DNA from: Synergistaceae bacterium
GTDB taxonomy: Bacteria; Synergistota; Synergistia; Synergistales; Aminobacteriaceae
Assembly: GCA_018436785.1 (NCBI GenBank)
Contig: JAHDKR010000107.1
Coordinates: forward strand, 1 to 64,000
Reading direction: 5' to 3'
DNA length: 64,000 bases
Shown here: one piece after another, positions 32,241-41,394 of the stretch
Position numbering within the stretch: position 1 is the stretch's first letter
Layout: each line of letters starts with the position of its first letter
The notes under the pieces: model-generated
Seen by the model: only the letters and a program-made list of their open reading frames with translations
The model's database searches: none
What the model was told of the DNA's origin: nothing
Program-made: the position numbers and the translations under genes

Positions 32241-32249
32241 TGGTACAAT
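32241..32249 (+). promoter_or_regulatory. Extended -10 promoter of pcm-queT
   Basis: TGGTACAAT (TG-n-TACAAT) directly follows the tRNA-Sec terminator and lies 33 bases before the pcm start. The -35 is weak, as it falls in the terminator stem. Confidence 0.48.
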
Positions 32250-32282
32250 AATCCGAAAACACACCATTTCGGAGGTGATTTC

Positions 32283-32933
32283 GTGATTCCATGGGAGAAA
32301 AGAGCGGAAGAGATGGTGGAAAAACAGATCCGCGCGAGGGGCATTCTTTCGGAGAGAGTTCTTGAGGCGATGCGCTCCGTCCCGCGTCATCTTTTCCTTC
32401 CGGAACACCTTCGTGAAAGCGCGTGGATTGACAGCCCTCTCCCGATAGGCGAAGAACAGACGATGTCGCAGCCGTACATGGCGGCAAAAATGACGGAGCT
32501 TCTTGCACCGGAAGAAGGAGATTCGGTTCTTGAGATAGGAACGGGGTCCGGGTATCAGTCCGCCGTCCTTTGCTCGATGGGCGCGAAGGTTACAAGCATT
32601 GAACGAATCGCCCCGCTCGCGGAAAGGGCGAGAGAGACGCTTTCTTCCCTGGGGTACGATGTTTCCGTGCTGTGGTCGGATGGGCGGGAGAAGGGGGAGC
32701 TTGCAGGCGAGTTCCAGGGTGTCATTGTTACAGCCGCCGCGCCTGCATTGGAGGCGTGGTGGTCCGAGGCGCTGGCGCCGGGAGGAAGGCTGGTTGCGCC
32801 GGTAACGGTTCTTTCCGGAAGCGAACGGCTGCTTCTCCGTGAAAAGAAGGCGCCCGGCGAATATGTGGATACGTGGCACGATTACTGCCGTTTTGTACCT
32901 CTTCTGCAAGGGAGGACGGGCGGATATTGCTGA
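32283..32933 (+). CDS. pcm: Protein-L-isoaspartate O-methyltransferase
   Basis: PCMT repairs isoaspartyl residues by SAM-dependent methylation. The 216-residue protein shows 'RVLEAMRSVPRHLFLPEHLRESAW', 'LPIGEEQTMSQPYMAAKMTELL' (substrate loop), the SAM motif 'VLEIGTGSGYQSAVLC', 'VTSIERIAPLAERARETL', and 'VIVTAAAPALEAW'. The start is GTG 32283 with GGAGG 7 bases upstream. The frame stays open further upstream through tRNA-Sec, but that part is not coding. queT follows after 12 bases. Its product SAH would feed the ahcY/mtaD route. Confidence 0.95.
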   Translation: MIPWEKRAEEMVEKQIRARGILSERVLEAMRSVPRHLFLPEHLRESAWIDSPLPIGEEQTMSQPYMAAKMTELLAPEEGDSVLEIGTGSGYQSAVLCSMGAKVTSIERIAPLAERARETLSSLGYDVSVLWSDGREKGELAGEFQGVIVTAAAPALEAWWSEALAPGGRLVAPVTVLSGSERLLLREKKAPGEYVDTWHDYCRFVPLLQGRTGGYC

Positions 32934-32945
32934 AGAGGTGATAGG

Positions 32946-33461
32946 GTGAAAGTCAGTTTTTTTAAAGGAGCGTCGCCGAAGGAGTTGTTCTCGGTTCGTT
33001 CTCTGGCGCTTTCGGGACTTGTCGCAGCTCTATACGCGGTGACGACGATTTTGTTCGCCCCGATTTCCTACGGATATGTTCAAGTGAGAATCTCCGAAGC
33101 GCTTACTGTGCTTCCGTTTCTTTTCCCGCAGGCTGTTTTCGGCCTTTTCGTGGGGTGCCTTTTTGCGAATCTCTTTGGCGGTTTCGGCATACTCGATGTG
33201 GTTCTGGGGAGCGCCGCGACGCTGTTGGCGGGGATCGCCTCTTCTGCCATGCCGACCGTCTATTTAGCCGCGCTCCCGCCTGTGCTTGTGAACATGGTTA
33301 TCGTGGGGGGGTATCTTTCGTTTATTTTGGACCTCCCCTTTCCCCTCTGCGCGATGTATGTCGGGATCGGGCAGTTTATTGCCTGCTATCTCCTCGGTGT
33401 TCCGCTGACGTTGCTGCTTGGGAAGCGCATAAAAGCGGGCGGGGAGGACCCCGCCCGCTGA
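32946..33461 (+). CDS. queT: QueT family membrane transporter
   Basis: This 171-residue integral membrane protein has about five hydrophobic segments and the QueT-family opening: 'ALSGLVAALYAVTTILFAPISYGYVQVRISEALTVLPFLFPQAVFGLFVGCLFANLFGG' followed by 'DVVLGSAATLLAG'. QueT proteins are proposed uptake components for queuosine precursors, often working with ECF modules. No preQ1 riboswitch is visible, as the gene follows pcm by 12 bases, and the substrate is therefore inferred only from the family. The start is GTG 32946 behind GAGGTGAT. Its last codons form the stem of a terminator shared with cysS. Confidence 0.88.
   Translation: MKVSFFKGASPKELFSVRSLALSGLVAALYAVTTILFAPISYGYVQVRISEALTVLPFLFPQAVFGLFVGCLFANLFGGFGILDVVLGSAATLLAGIASSAMPTVYLAALPPVLVNMVIVGGYLSFILDLPFPLCAMYVGIGQFIACYLLGVPLTLLLGKRIKAGGEDPAR
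33434..33459. terminator. Bidirectional terminator between queT and cysS
   Basis: A perfect 11-bp GC-rich stem (33434-33444 with 33449-33459, 4-base loop) lies within the last queT codons. On the minus strand it is followed immediately by TTTT, giving a good terminator for cysS. On the plus strand the T-run comes only about 15 bases later. The two genes converge with 4 bases between their stop codons. Confidence 0.75.
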
Positions 33462-33465
33462 GTCG

Positions 33466-34881
33466 TCACGCTTTTTTCTTCCACTTCGTGCCGTCGGGGG
33501 TATCCTCCAAAAGGATGCCTCTTGCGGCCAGATCGTCACGGATTGCGTCCGATCTTTTGAAGTCTTTGTTCTTTCGTGCGGCGTTGCGTTCCGCGATAAG
33601 CGCCTCGATCTCCGCGGCGTCTTCCTCGCCGGCTGCTGCGTCGAGCCCTAGAACGCCCAGAACGGAGTCGATCTTCCGGAAGAATTCCGCGGCCAGTTCA
33701 AGGAATGATTCTTCGAGCGTCTGCGTTTCTTTCAGATAGGTATTGACCGTCTTTACGGCCTCGAAGAGGACGCCGAGGGCTGCCGCGGTGTTGAAGTCGT
33801 CGTCCATAGCCGTTATAAAACGGTCCTCGAATTCTTTGAAGAGTGATTCAAACTCGTTCCGGGATCCGTCGCTTGTCGTTTTTCTGTTTTTCCGTGCGTG
33901 CTCAAGGTCGGACCAGCAGTTCTCCAGACGTTCAACCGCGCCGAGCGACTGGTTCAGGCTCTCCTCCGAAAAGTTGATGGGCGACCTGTAGTGAGCGCTC
34001 AGCATGAAGAGGCGGATTGCCTTCGCGGGGTACTTCTGAAGCGCGGCTCTGGCAGTAAGAAAGTTGCCGAGCGACTTCGACATCTTCTCCTTGTCGATCA
34101 GGAGATAGCCGTTATGGATCCAGTAGCGCACGAAAGGTTTGCCCGTGGCGGCCTCCGCCTGGGCCACTTCGTTCTCGTGGTGCGGGAAAGTAAGGTCGGT
34201 TCCCCCGGAGTGAATATCGAGAGTTTCTCCAAGGTATTTCATGGACATGGCGCTGCATTCGATGTGCCAGCCGGGGCGTCCCTCGCCCCACGGGCTGGGC
34301 CAGGAAGGTTCGCCTTCTTTTTTCGCTTTCCAGAGGGAGAAGTCGAGAGGATGCCGTTTGCGTTCGTTGATCTCGACCCGCGCGCCGGACTGGAGCTCCT
34401 CAAGGCTCTGTTTTGCGAGGACTCCGTAGGAGGGAAAACTGCCCACGTCAAAGAAGACGTCGCCGTCGGCAGCGTATGCATGTCCTTTTTCGACCAGCTT
34501 TTCGATGAGCGCGATTATTTCGGGTATGTGTTCCGTCGCTTTCGGATTGTGCGTCGCGCGGCGAATGCCCAGGGCGTCCGCATCCTTGAAATACTCCTCG
34601 ATAAAACGGTCCGCAAGCTGCTTGACAGTGATGCCCTCCTGGTTCGCCCGGTTGATCATCTTGTCTTCGATATCGGTGAAGTTCTGGACGAAGGTGACTT
34701 TGTAGCCGCTGTACTCAAGGTAGCGGCGGAGGACGTCGAAGACGATGAACGGGCGCGCATTGCCTATATGGAAGAAGTCGTAGACCGTAGGCCCGCAACT
34801 GTAGAAGCCTACATGCCCCTCCTTCAGAGGAACGAACGGTTCTTTTGTGCGTGTCAGATCGTTATACAGTACCAGACTCAT
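33466..34881 (-). CDS. cysS: Cysteine--tRNA ligase
   Basis: CysRS (471 residues) is the only complete gene on the minus strand. It shows 'YSCGPTVYDFFHIGNARPFIVFDVLRRYL' with the HIGH-like HIGN, a zinc Cys and 'RPGWHIECSAMSMKYLG', 'DIHSGGTDLTFPHHENEVAQAEA', and the KMSKS loop 'KMSKSLGNF'. The C-terminal domain ends 'SDAIRDDLAARGILLEDTPDGTKWK', typical of bacterial CysRS. The SD GGAGGTG lies 6 bases before ATG. It faces queT tail to tail and diverges from uvrC across a 114-base region with a palindromic -10. Confidence 0.97.
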   Translation of the reverse strand: MSLVLYNDLTRTKEPFVPLKEGHVGFYSCGPTVYDFFHIGNARPFIVFDVLRRYLEYSGYKVTFVQNFTDIEDKMINRANQEGITVKQLADRFIEEYFKDADALGIRRATHNPKATEHIPEIIALIEKLVEKGHAYAADGDVFFDVGSFPSYGVLAKQSLEELQSGARVEINERKRHPLDFSLWKAKKEGEPSWPSPWGEGRPGWHIECSAMSMKYLGETLDIHSGGTDLTFPHHENEVAQAEAATGKPFVRYWIHNGYLLIDKEKMSKSLGNFLTARAALQKYPAKAIRLFMLSAHYRSPINFSEESLNQSLGAVERLENCWSDLEHARKNRKTTSDGSRNEFESLFKEFEDRFITAMDDDFNTAAALGVLFEAVKTVNTYLKETQTLEESFLELAAEFFRKIDSVLGVLGLDAAAGEEDAAEIEALIAERNAARKNKDFKRSDAIRDDLAARGILLEDTPDGTKWKKKA

Positions 34882-34911
34882 TTTTCAGCACCTCCAATGC
34901 GTTCTAATCAC

Positions 34912-34928
34912 GTATTATATAATACAAT
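34912..34928. promoter_or_regulatory. Symmetric divergent promoter region, cysS/uvrC
   Basis: The 14-base perfect palindrome at 34912-34925 contains TATAAT on the plus strand (34918-34923) and an overlapping TATAAT on the minus strand (complement of 34914-34919). A further plus-strand TACAAT lies at 34923-34928. Good -35 elements are not evident on either side. The location between divergent cysS and uvrC suggests one bidirectional promoter. Confidence 0.5.
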
Positions 34929-34995
34929 TCATTAGGATGCAGAACATTTTTCTTCACTCGGCGAACAGAGCCGCATGTGAAATTCGGAGGAAGAC

Positions 34996-36486
34996 GTGGC
35001 GCAGGAGCACATAAAGAAGCTGTTGAAAAATCTGCCGGATAAACCCGGAGTCTATCTGATGCGGGACGCCGAGGGAGAGGTGCTCTACGTGGGGAAGGCG
35101 AAGTCGCTGAAAAAGCGGGTGGCGTCGTACTTCCGGCATGAGTCGTTCGCCTCGCCCCGCTTGAGGAAGCTGGTGGCTTCCATCGAGGACATTTCGGTGA
35201 TTCGGACCGAGACCGAGGTCGAGGCGTTGATCCTTGAGGCGAAGCTGATCAAGAAGTACGCCCCCTTCTTCAACGTCGAGCTGAAAATGGGGGACAGGTA
35301 CCCGTACATCAAAATCACCTCCGAGCCCTTCCCTCGAATCGTGGTGACGCGCCAGAGAGGTAAGGACGACGGGCTCTATTTCGGTCCCTACGTGCGGGTC
35401 GGCGATGTCCGTTCGCTTCTCCGCCTGATCGAACGGTACTTTCCGCTGCGGATATGCGCCCGGGAGATCGATCCGGCCGATGCGGCGAAGGGAAAGAACC
35501 GTCCCTGTCTTCATCATGCGCTGGGGCGCTGCATGGGAGTATGCGCCGGGCTGGTGACTCCGGCCGAGTACAGGGAGCGGGTCGACGACGTCATTTTTCT
35601 GCTGCAGGGGCAGTCCACCGAGGTTGTGGAACGTCTCCGGAAGAGGATGGACAAGGCGGCGACGAGTCTGCAATTTGAAGAAGCTGCGCGGCTGCGCGAT
35701 ACCATCCGCGCGATTTGGCGCATCACCCGCCAGAGAGTTTCCTCGCCGCTGCGCGAGGACTTCGACGGGGATATGTGGCAGTGTCTGAACCGGTTGCAGG
35801 AGCTGCTCAAGCTTCCTGTGCTTCCGTGGAGGATCGACGGCTTCGATATCTCCCACATGTCGGGGAGAGAGACGTACGGCGTGGTGGTGGTGTTCGAACA
35901 GGGAGTCCCTAACCGTTCGCTGTACCGCCGTTTCAAAATCAGGACCGTCGAGGGAGTGGACGACTTCCGCTCGATGGAGGAAACGCTCGAACGCCGTTAC
36001 GGTAAGTCGCTTGAAGGCAAGGAACCGCTGCCGCAGCTCATCCTGATCGACGGAGGCCCCGTGCAGCTTGAATTTGCGCGAAAGGCTCTCGGAAAGCTCG
36101 GATTGGAACAAATTCCCTCGATATCGCTGGCAAAAGAGGAGGAACTGATATACCATAGCACGGAGCGGGAACCTCTGCGGCTGGATAGGGGGGACGAAGC
36201 GCTCCGCCTTTTGCAGAGAGTCCGCGACGAGTCGCACCGTTTTGCCATCGAGAGCCATCGTTCGTCGCGGTCGGCGCGGTTGCGGCGGAGCATCCTCGAG
36301 GATATTCCAGGCATTGGCAAGCACCGGGCGGCGCAACTGCTTGGGCGTTTCGGAAGCGCGCGTGCTATTGCAAACATGTCGGCGGAAGAGCTGGCGGCGG
36401 CGCCGGGAATCGGCGGTGCGACTGCGGCCAGGATTCTGAACTTTTTAAAGGAGCAAGACAGTGACCCTCTCCAGGAAGAAGATTGA
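34996..36486 (+). CDS. uvrC: Excinuclease ABC subunit C, internally shortened
   Basis: UvrC makes both incisions in nucleotide-excision repair. This copy has the GIY-YIG nuclease domain ('GVYLMRDAEGEVLYVGKAKSLKKRVASYF', about 12-95), the Cys-containing segment ('CLHHALGRCMGVCAG'), a UVR motif (about 208-240), the RNase H-like nuclease domain ('DGFDISHMSG...', 'LILIDGGPVQL', 'DEALRLLQRVRDESHRFAI'), and tandem helix-hairpin-helix motifs at the C-terminus. At 496 residues it is about 100 shorter than usual. The segment that normally links UVR to the RNase H domain is nearly absent. The start is GTG 34996 with CGGAGG 5 bases upstream. ribD overlaps its end by 26 bases. Confidence 0.94.
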   Translation: MAQEHIKKLLKNLPDKPGVYLMRDAEGEVLYVGKAKSLKKRVASYFRHESFASPRLRKLVASIEDISVIRTETEVEALILEAKLIKKYAPFFNVELKMGDRYPYIKITSEPFPRIVVTRQRGKDDGLYFGPYVRVGDVRSLLRLIERYFPLRICAREIDPADAAKGKNRPCLHHALGRCMGVCAGLVTPAEYRERVDDVIFLLQGQSTEVVERLRKRMDKAATSLQFEEAARLRDTIRAIWRITRQRVSSPLREDFDGDMWQCLNRLQELLKLPVLPWRIDGFDISHMSGRETYGVVVVFEQGVPNRSLYRRFKIRTVEGVDDFRSMEETLERRYGKSLEGKEPLPQLILIDGGPVQLEFARKALGKLGLEQIPSISLAKEEELIYHSTEREPLRLDRGDEALRLLQRVRDESHRFAIESHRSSRSARLRRSILEDIPGIGKHRAAQLLGRFGSARAIANMSAEELAAAPGIGGATAARILNFLKEQDSDPLQEED

Positions 36487-37561
36487 CGAATATTTCATGC
36501 GAAGGGCTTTGAGCCTCGCTCTCAGGGGTATGGAGCGTACATCGCCCAACCCTTTGGTGGGGTGCGTCGTGGAACGGGACGGCGTCGTCCTTGCCGAGGG
36601 GTGGCACGCATGCTGCGGCGAGGCGCATGCGGAGCGCGCGGCGCTCGAAGGCCTTGATTCAGCTGCGGGGGCGACGATCTACGTGAACCTGGAGCCGTGT
36701 TCTCATTTCGGCAGAACCCCTCCGTGCGCCCCGCTGATTGTCGAGAAGGGTATCAGGAGGGCTGTGGTCGGGATGATCGATCCCGATGAGCGTGTCAGCG
36801 GCCGAGGCTTGGCACTGCTCCGTGATGCTGGACTCGACGTCGAATTAGGGGTTTTGGAGCCGGAGTGCCGCCGGCTGAATCGCGGCTTTCTTCGGAAGGT
36901 CCGACTGGGAAGACCGTGGGTAACGCTGAAGGGGGCGGTCGGGCTCGACGGTTCGATGGCCCTTCCTTCCGGGGAGAGCAAGTGGATTACTTCGGAGGGG
37001 GCGCGCGCTTTTGCTCATCTTCTGAGGGCGGAACACGACGCTGTTCTGGTGGGCGCCGGAACCGTCCGTGCGGACGACCCCGAGTTGACCGTGCGCAACG
37101 CGTGGGGGCGATCGCCTCTGAGAGTGCTGCTCGATTCCACGCTCTCTGTTGGCCCGGGAGCGAAGATCCTTGGCCCGTCGTGCATCGTCTTCTCGTCGGA
37201 GTCGGTTTCTCCGGAACAGGTAGCCGCAGTCGAGGCTTCAGGAGCTTCTGTCGTGCGAGTACCGCGAAAAGAGGCCGGTCTCTCGTTGGAAGCGGTTCTC
37301 TCCGAGCTGGTGCGCAGGGGCGTATGCAGGCTGCTCGTCGAAGGGGGGCCCGCCGTCATTTCCTCCTTCCTCAGAGAGGGAGTGGCCGACGCTCTTTCTC
37401 TCTTCCTCGCTCCCCGATTGATGGGGCAGGGGAAGACCTTTACGGGCGGACTCTCCTTCTCCTGCATGGGAGAGACTCTTGCACTCCGGGAGTGCGGCGT
37501 GAAGCGTGCGGGCGATGATTTTCTGCTTGAGGGGGTGCTTGCATGTTCACCGGACTTATAG
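36461..37561 (+). CDS. ribD: Bifunctional riboflavin deaminase/reductase RibD
   Basis: RibD catalyses the deamination and side-chain reduction steps of riboflavin synthesis. The 366-residue protein has an N-terminal cytidine-deaminase-type domain with zinc ligands ('GEAHAERAAL' and 'LEPCSHFGRTPPCAPLI') and a C-terminal DHFR-like reductase ('VTLKGAVGLDGSMA', 'LVGAGTVRADDPELTVR', 'LLVEGGPAVISSFLREG'). The start is GTG 36461 with AAAGGAG 7 bases upstream, inside uvrC. ribE overlaps its end by 19 bases. It is the first gene of ribD-ribE-ribBA-ribH. No FMN riboswitch can precede it given the uvrC overlap. Confidence 0.95.
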   Translation: MTLSRKKIDEYFMRRALSLALRGMERTSPNPLVGCVVERDGVVLAEGWHACCGEAHAERAALEGLDSAAGATIYVNLEPCSHFGRTPPCAPLIVEKGIRRAVVGMIDPDERVSGRGLALLRDAGLDVELGVLEPECRRLNRGFLRKVRLGRPWVTLKGAVGLDGSMALPSGESKWITSEGARAFAHLLRAEHDAVLVGAGTVRADDPELTVRNAWGRSPLRVLLDSTLSVGPGAKILGPSCIVFSSESVSPEQVAAVEASGASVVRVPRKEAGLSLEAVLSELVRRGVCRLLVEGGPAVISSFLREGVADALSLFLAPRLMGQGKTFTGGLSFSCMGETLALRECGVKRAGDDFLLEGVLACSPDL

Positions 37562-38232
37562 AGTATGTAGGGACGTTTGTCTCGCTTTCGGCAAGCGGAA
37601 CGTACTCAAGGCTTACCGTACGGGCGCCGTCGTTTGCCGGAGCGTTGACGCGCGGCCAGTCCGTGGCGGTTTCGGGAGCGTGCTTGACGGTTGCTTCTTT
37701 CGGAGAAGACCTCTTTTCGGTCGATGTGATGCGCGAGACGCTCGCGAAGACAAAATTCCGCTCGCTTCGCCCCGGCGCCCGGCTGAACCTGGAGCGAGCC
37801 CTTCAGCTAGGAGACCGGCTCGACGGGCACATTGTCACGGGGCACGTGGACGGCGTCGCCGCTGTCCGGGGAATACGCAAGGGAAGCGAAGGTTTCCTGC
37901 TGGATATAGAGCTTGATTCGGAAATGAGCTCGCTCCTTGTGCCGAAGGGGTCGATAGCGATCGACGGAACAAGTTTGACGATCGCGGATTTCAAGGGAGC
38001 GATCTGTTCGGTAAGCCTTATTCCGGAGACCTTGAAGGCGACGAACCTTGGCGATCTGCGGCCCGGTGATGATGTGCACATCGAAATGGATATTCTTGGA
38101 AAATACGTCCGCACTCTGCTCGGAGCGATGATTCCGGGCGAATTCGGCAGGAAGGGGCTGCCGGGGGCCGGCGATAATGACACGCCGTCCGGGCTTTCCA
38201 TGGATTTGTTCAGAAAGGCCGGGTGGCTGTAA
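37543..38232 (+). CDS. ribE: Riboflavin synthase alpha chain
   Basis: Riboflavin synthase dismutates two 6,7-dimethyl-8-ribityllumazines. The protein has two tandem lumazine-binding barrels: barrel 1 opens '[10 protein letters not shown]' with 'VSGACLTV' and '[10 protein letters not shown]'; barrel 2 contains '[12 protein letters not shown]', '[14 protein letters not shown]' and 'IPETLKATN'. At 229 residues it carries a C-terminal extension of about 25 residues ending in '[11 protein letters not shown]', also seen in other homologues. The start overlaps ribD by 19 bases. RibBA follows after 62 bases containing two SD-like sites. Confidence 0.96.
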   Translation: MFTGLIEYVGTFVSLSASGTYSRLTVRAPSFAGALTRGQSVAVSGACLTVASFGEDLFSVDVMRETLAKTKFRSLRPGARLNLERALQLGDRLDGHIVTGHVDGVAAVRGIRKGSEGFLLDIELDSEMSSLLVPKGSIAIDGTSLTIADFKGAICSVSLIPETLKATNLGDLRPGDDVHIEMDILGKYVRTLLGAMIPGEFGRKGLPGAGDNDTPSGLSMDLFRKAGWL

Positions 38233-38294
38233 ACAGTGCGGGAGGTTGTTATGGAATGAGCGCTCTTTCGGAGACGGAAACGCAGGAGAAAACG

Positions 38295-39515
38295 ATGTTC
38301 AGCTCCATCGAGGACGCCGTCGAGGATATACGGAACGGCGGGATGATCATTGTCGTCGACGACGACAGCCGTGAGAACGAGGGAGACCTTGTCATCGCCG
38401 CCTGCAAGGCGACCACCGAGGCGATCAATTTCATGGTGCGGAGGGCGCGGGGGCTTGTATGCGTTCCTCTTGCGAAGGAATTTGCGCGCCGTCTTCGTCT
38501 TGATCCCATGGTGCGCGAAGGGACGGATAAGCATGGAACGGCCTTCCTCGTTTCGGTCGACGCAAAAGAGGGGACGACAACGGGGATTTCGGCCGAGGAG
38601 CGAGCCGCGACGGCGCGTCTGCTTGCGGATACGTCGTCCAGGCCGGATGATTTTTATCGTCCTGGGCACATGTTTCCTCTTGAAGCGAAACAGGGCGGCG
38701 TGCTGAAGCGCGCCGGCCACACGGAGGCGTCGGTGGATCTCGTCCGCCTCGCCGGGCTTCCGCCCGCCGGGGTAATATGCGAGATAATGAACGAGGACGG
38801 CACAATGGCCCGGCTCCCGCAGCTGCTTGCATTTGCCGCGGAATACGGGCTGAAGATCATTTCGATCGAAGACCTGATAGCGTACAGAAGCAAGAGGGAA
38901 CGCCTGATTGAGAAGATCGCGACGGTCGAGCTTCCTACGGTTCACGGTTCGTTTGTGGCGCACGCGTACAAAAATGTGCTGGACGAGAACGCGGAGCGGG
39001 TGCATATCGCACTCGTGAAGGGGGAAGTAAACGGACGGATGGGCGTTTTAGTGCGCGTTCATTCCGAGTGCCTTACGGGCGACGTCTTCGGTTCTCTCCG
39101 CTGCGACTGCGGTCCGCAGCTCTCCTCCGCTATGGAGATGGTGGAGAAGGAAGGGTGCGGCGTTGTCCTCTACATGCGGCAGGAGGGGCGCGGCATCGGC
39201 ATCGCGGAGAAGCTGAAGGCGTACCAGCTCCAGGAGAAGGGGCTGGACACCGTGGAGGCGAACGCCGCGCTCGGTTTTGCTCCCGATCTTCGCGATTACG
39301 GCATCGGGGCGCAGATTCTTCTGGATCTTGGGGTACAGAATATCAGGCTGCTGACAAACAATCCGAGGAAGGTGGTCGGCCTTCAGGGGTACGGGCTTGA
39401 GATCGCGGAACGGATACCGCTGGTGATTCCGCCCAACAAGTTCAACGAGCGCTACCTCGGAACCAAGGAGCAAAAGCTCGGCCACATGCTGCATATATGC
39501 GATCTTCTGCGGTAA
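38295..39515 (+). CDS. ribBA: Bifunctional DHBP synthase / GTP cyclohydrolase II
   Basis: RibBA supplies both precursors of riboflavin. The N-terminal DHBP-synthase domain (about 1-200) has '[12 protein letters not shown]' and '[14 protein letters not shown]'. The C-terminal cyclohydrolase II domain (about 205-400) has zinc ligands in '[20 protein letters not shown]', plus '[11 protein letters not shown]', '[16 protein letters not shown]' and 'KLGHML'. I prefer ATG 38295 (AGGAG 6 bases upstream), where the protein starts as family members do. In-frame ATG 38256 also has GGGAGG at 10 bases, giving 13 extra residues. The 62-base gap after ribE also contains a two-codon ATG-GAA-TGA frame at 38251. 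Confidence 0.95.
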   Translation: MFSSIEDAVEDIRNGGMIIVVDDDSRENEGDLVIAACKATTEAINFMVRRARGLVCVPLAKEFARRLRLDPMVREGTDKHGTAFLVSVDAKEGTTTGISAEERAATARLLADTSSRPDDFYRPGHMFPLEAKQGGVLKRAGHTEASVDLVRLAGLPPAGVICEIMNEDGTMARLPQLLAFAAEYGLKIISIEDLIAYRSKRERLIEKIATVELPTVHGSFVAHAYKNVLDENAERVHIALVKGEVNGRMGVLVRVHSECLTGDVFGSLRCDCGPQLSSAMEMVEKEGCGVVLYMRQEGRGIGIAEKLKAYQLQEKGLDTVEANAALGFAPDLRDYGIGAQILLDLGVQNIRLLTNNPRKVVGLQGYGLEIAERIPLVIPPNKFNERYLGTKEQKLGHMLHICDLLR

Positions 39516-39543
39516 GGGAGATCCTGAAGGGAGAGAGTTCCGA

Positions 39544-41299
<1,756 letters not shown>

Positions 41300-41315
41300 C
41301 CTCGGCAAAGAACGG

Positions 41316-41344
41316 TGGAAAAATACAGCGACAGCTGATACAAT
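41316..41344 (+). promoter_or_regulatory. Promoter of the WecG-fusion gene
   Basis: TGGAAA (41316-41321), 17 bases, then TACAAT (41339-41344) preceded by TGA, giving an extended -10. It starts 17 bases after the serS stop. Initiation near 41351 would place GGGGAGG (41364-41370) in the short leader. Confidence 0.6.
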
Positions 41345-41394
41345 CATCAAAGACTTTTTTGCAGGGGAGGGAACTGGATATTTTCCACGCGGAA

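Noticed and set aside
32091-32282. N-terminal extension of pcm through the tRNA-Sec gene
   Set aside because: The frame is open, but the bases are fully explained by the tRNA and its terminator. GTG 32283 has an ideal SD and gives the family length.
32934-32950. preQ1 riboswitch for queT
   Set aside because: Only 12 bases separate pcm from queT, and the pcm leader lacks a preQ1-like pseudoknot.
33898-34935. 345-codon plus-strand frame opposite cysS
   Set aside because: cysS is certain on the minus strand; this frame has no SD and spans the divergent promoter.
36430-36470. FMN riboswitch for the rib operon
   Set aside because: ribD starts inside uvrC, so there is no leader for an RFN element, and none is seen within the uvrC end.
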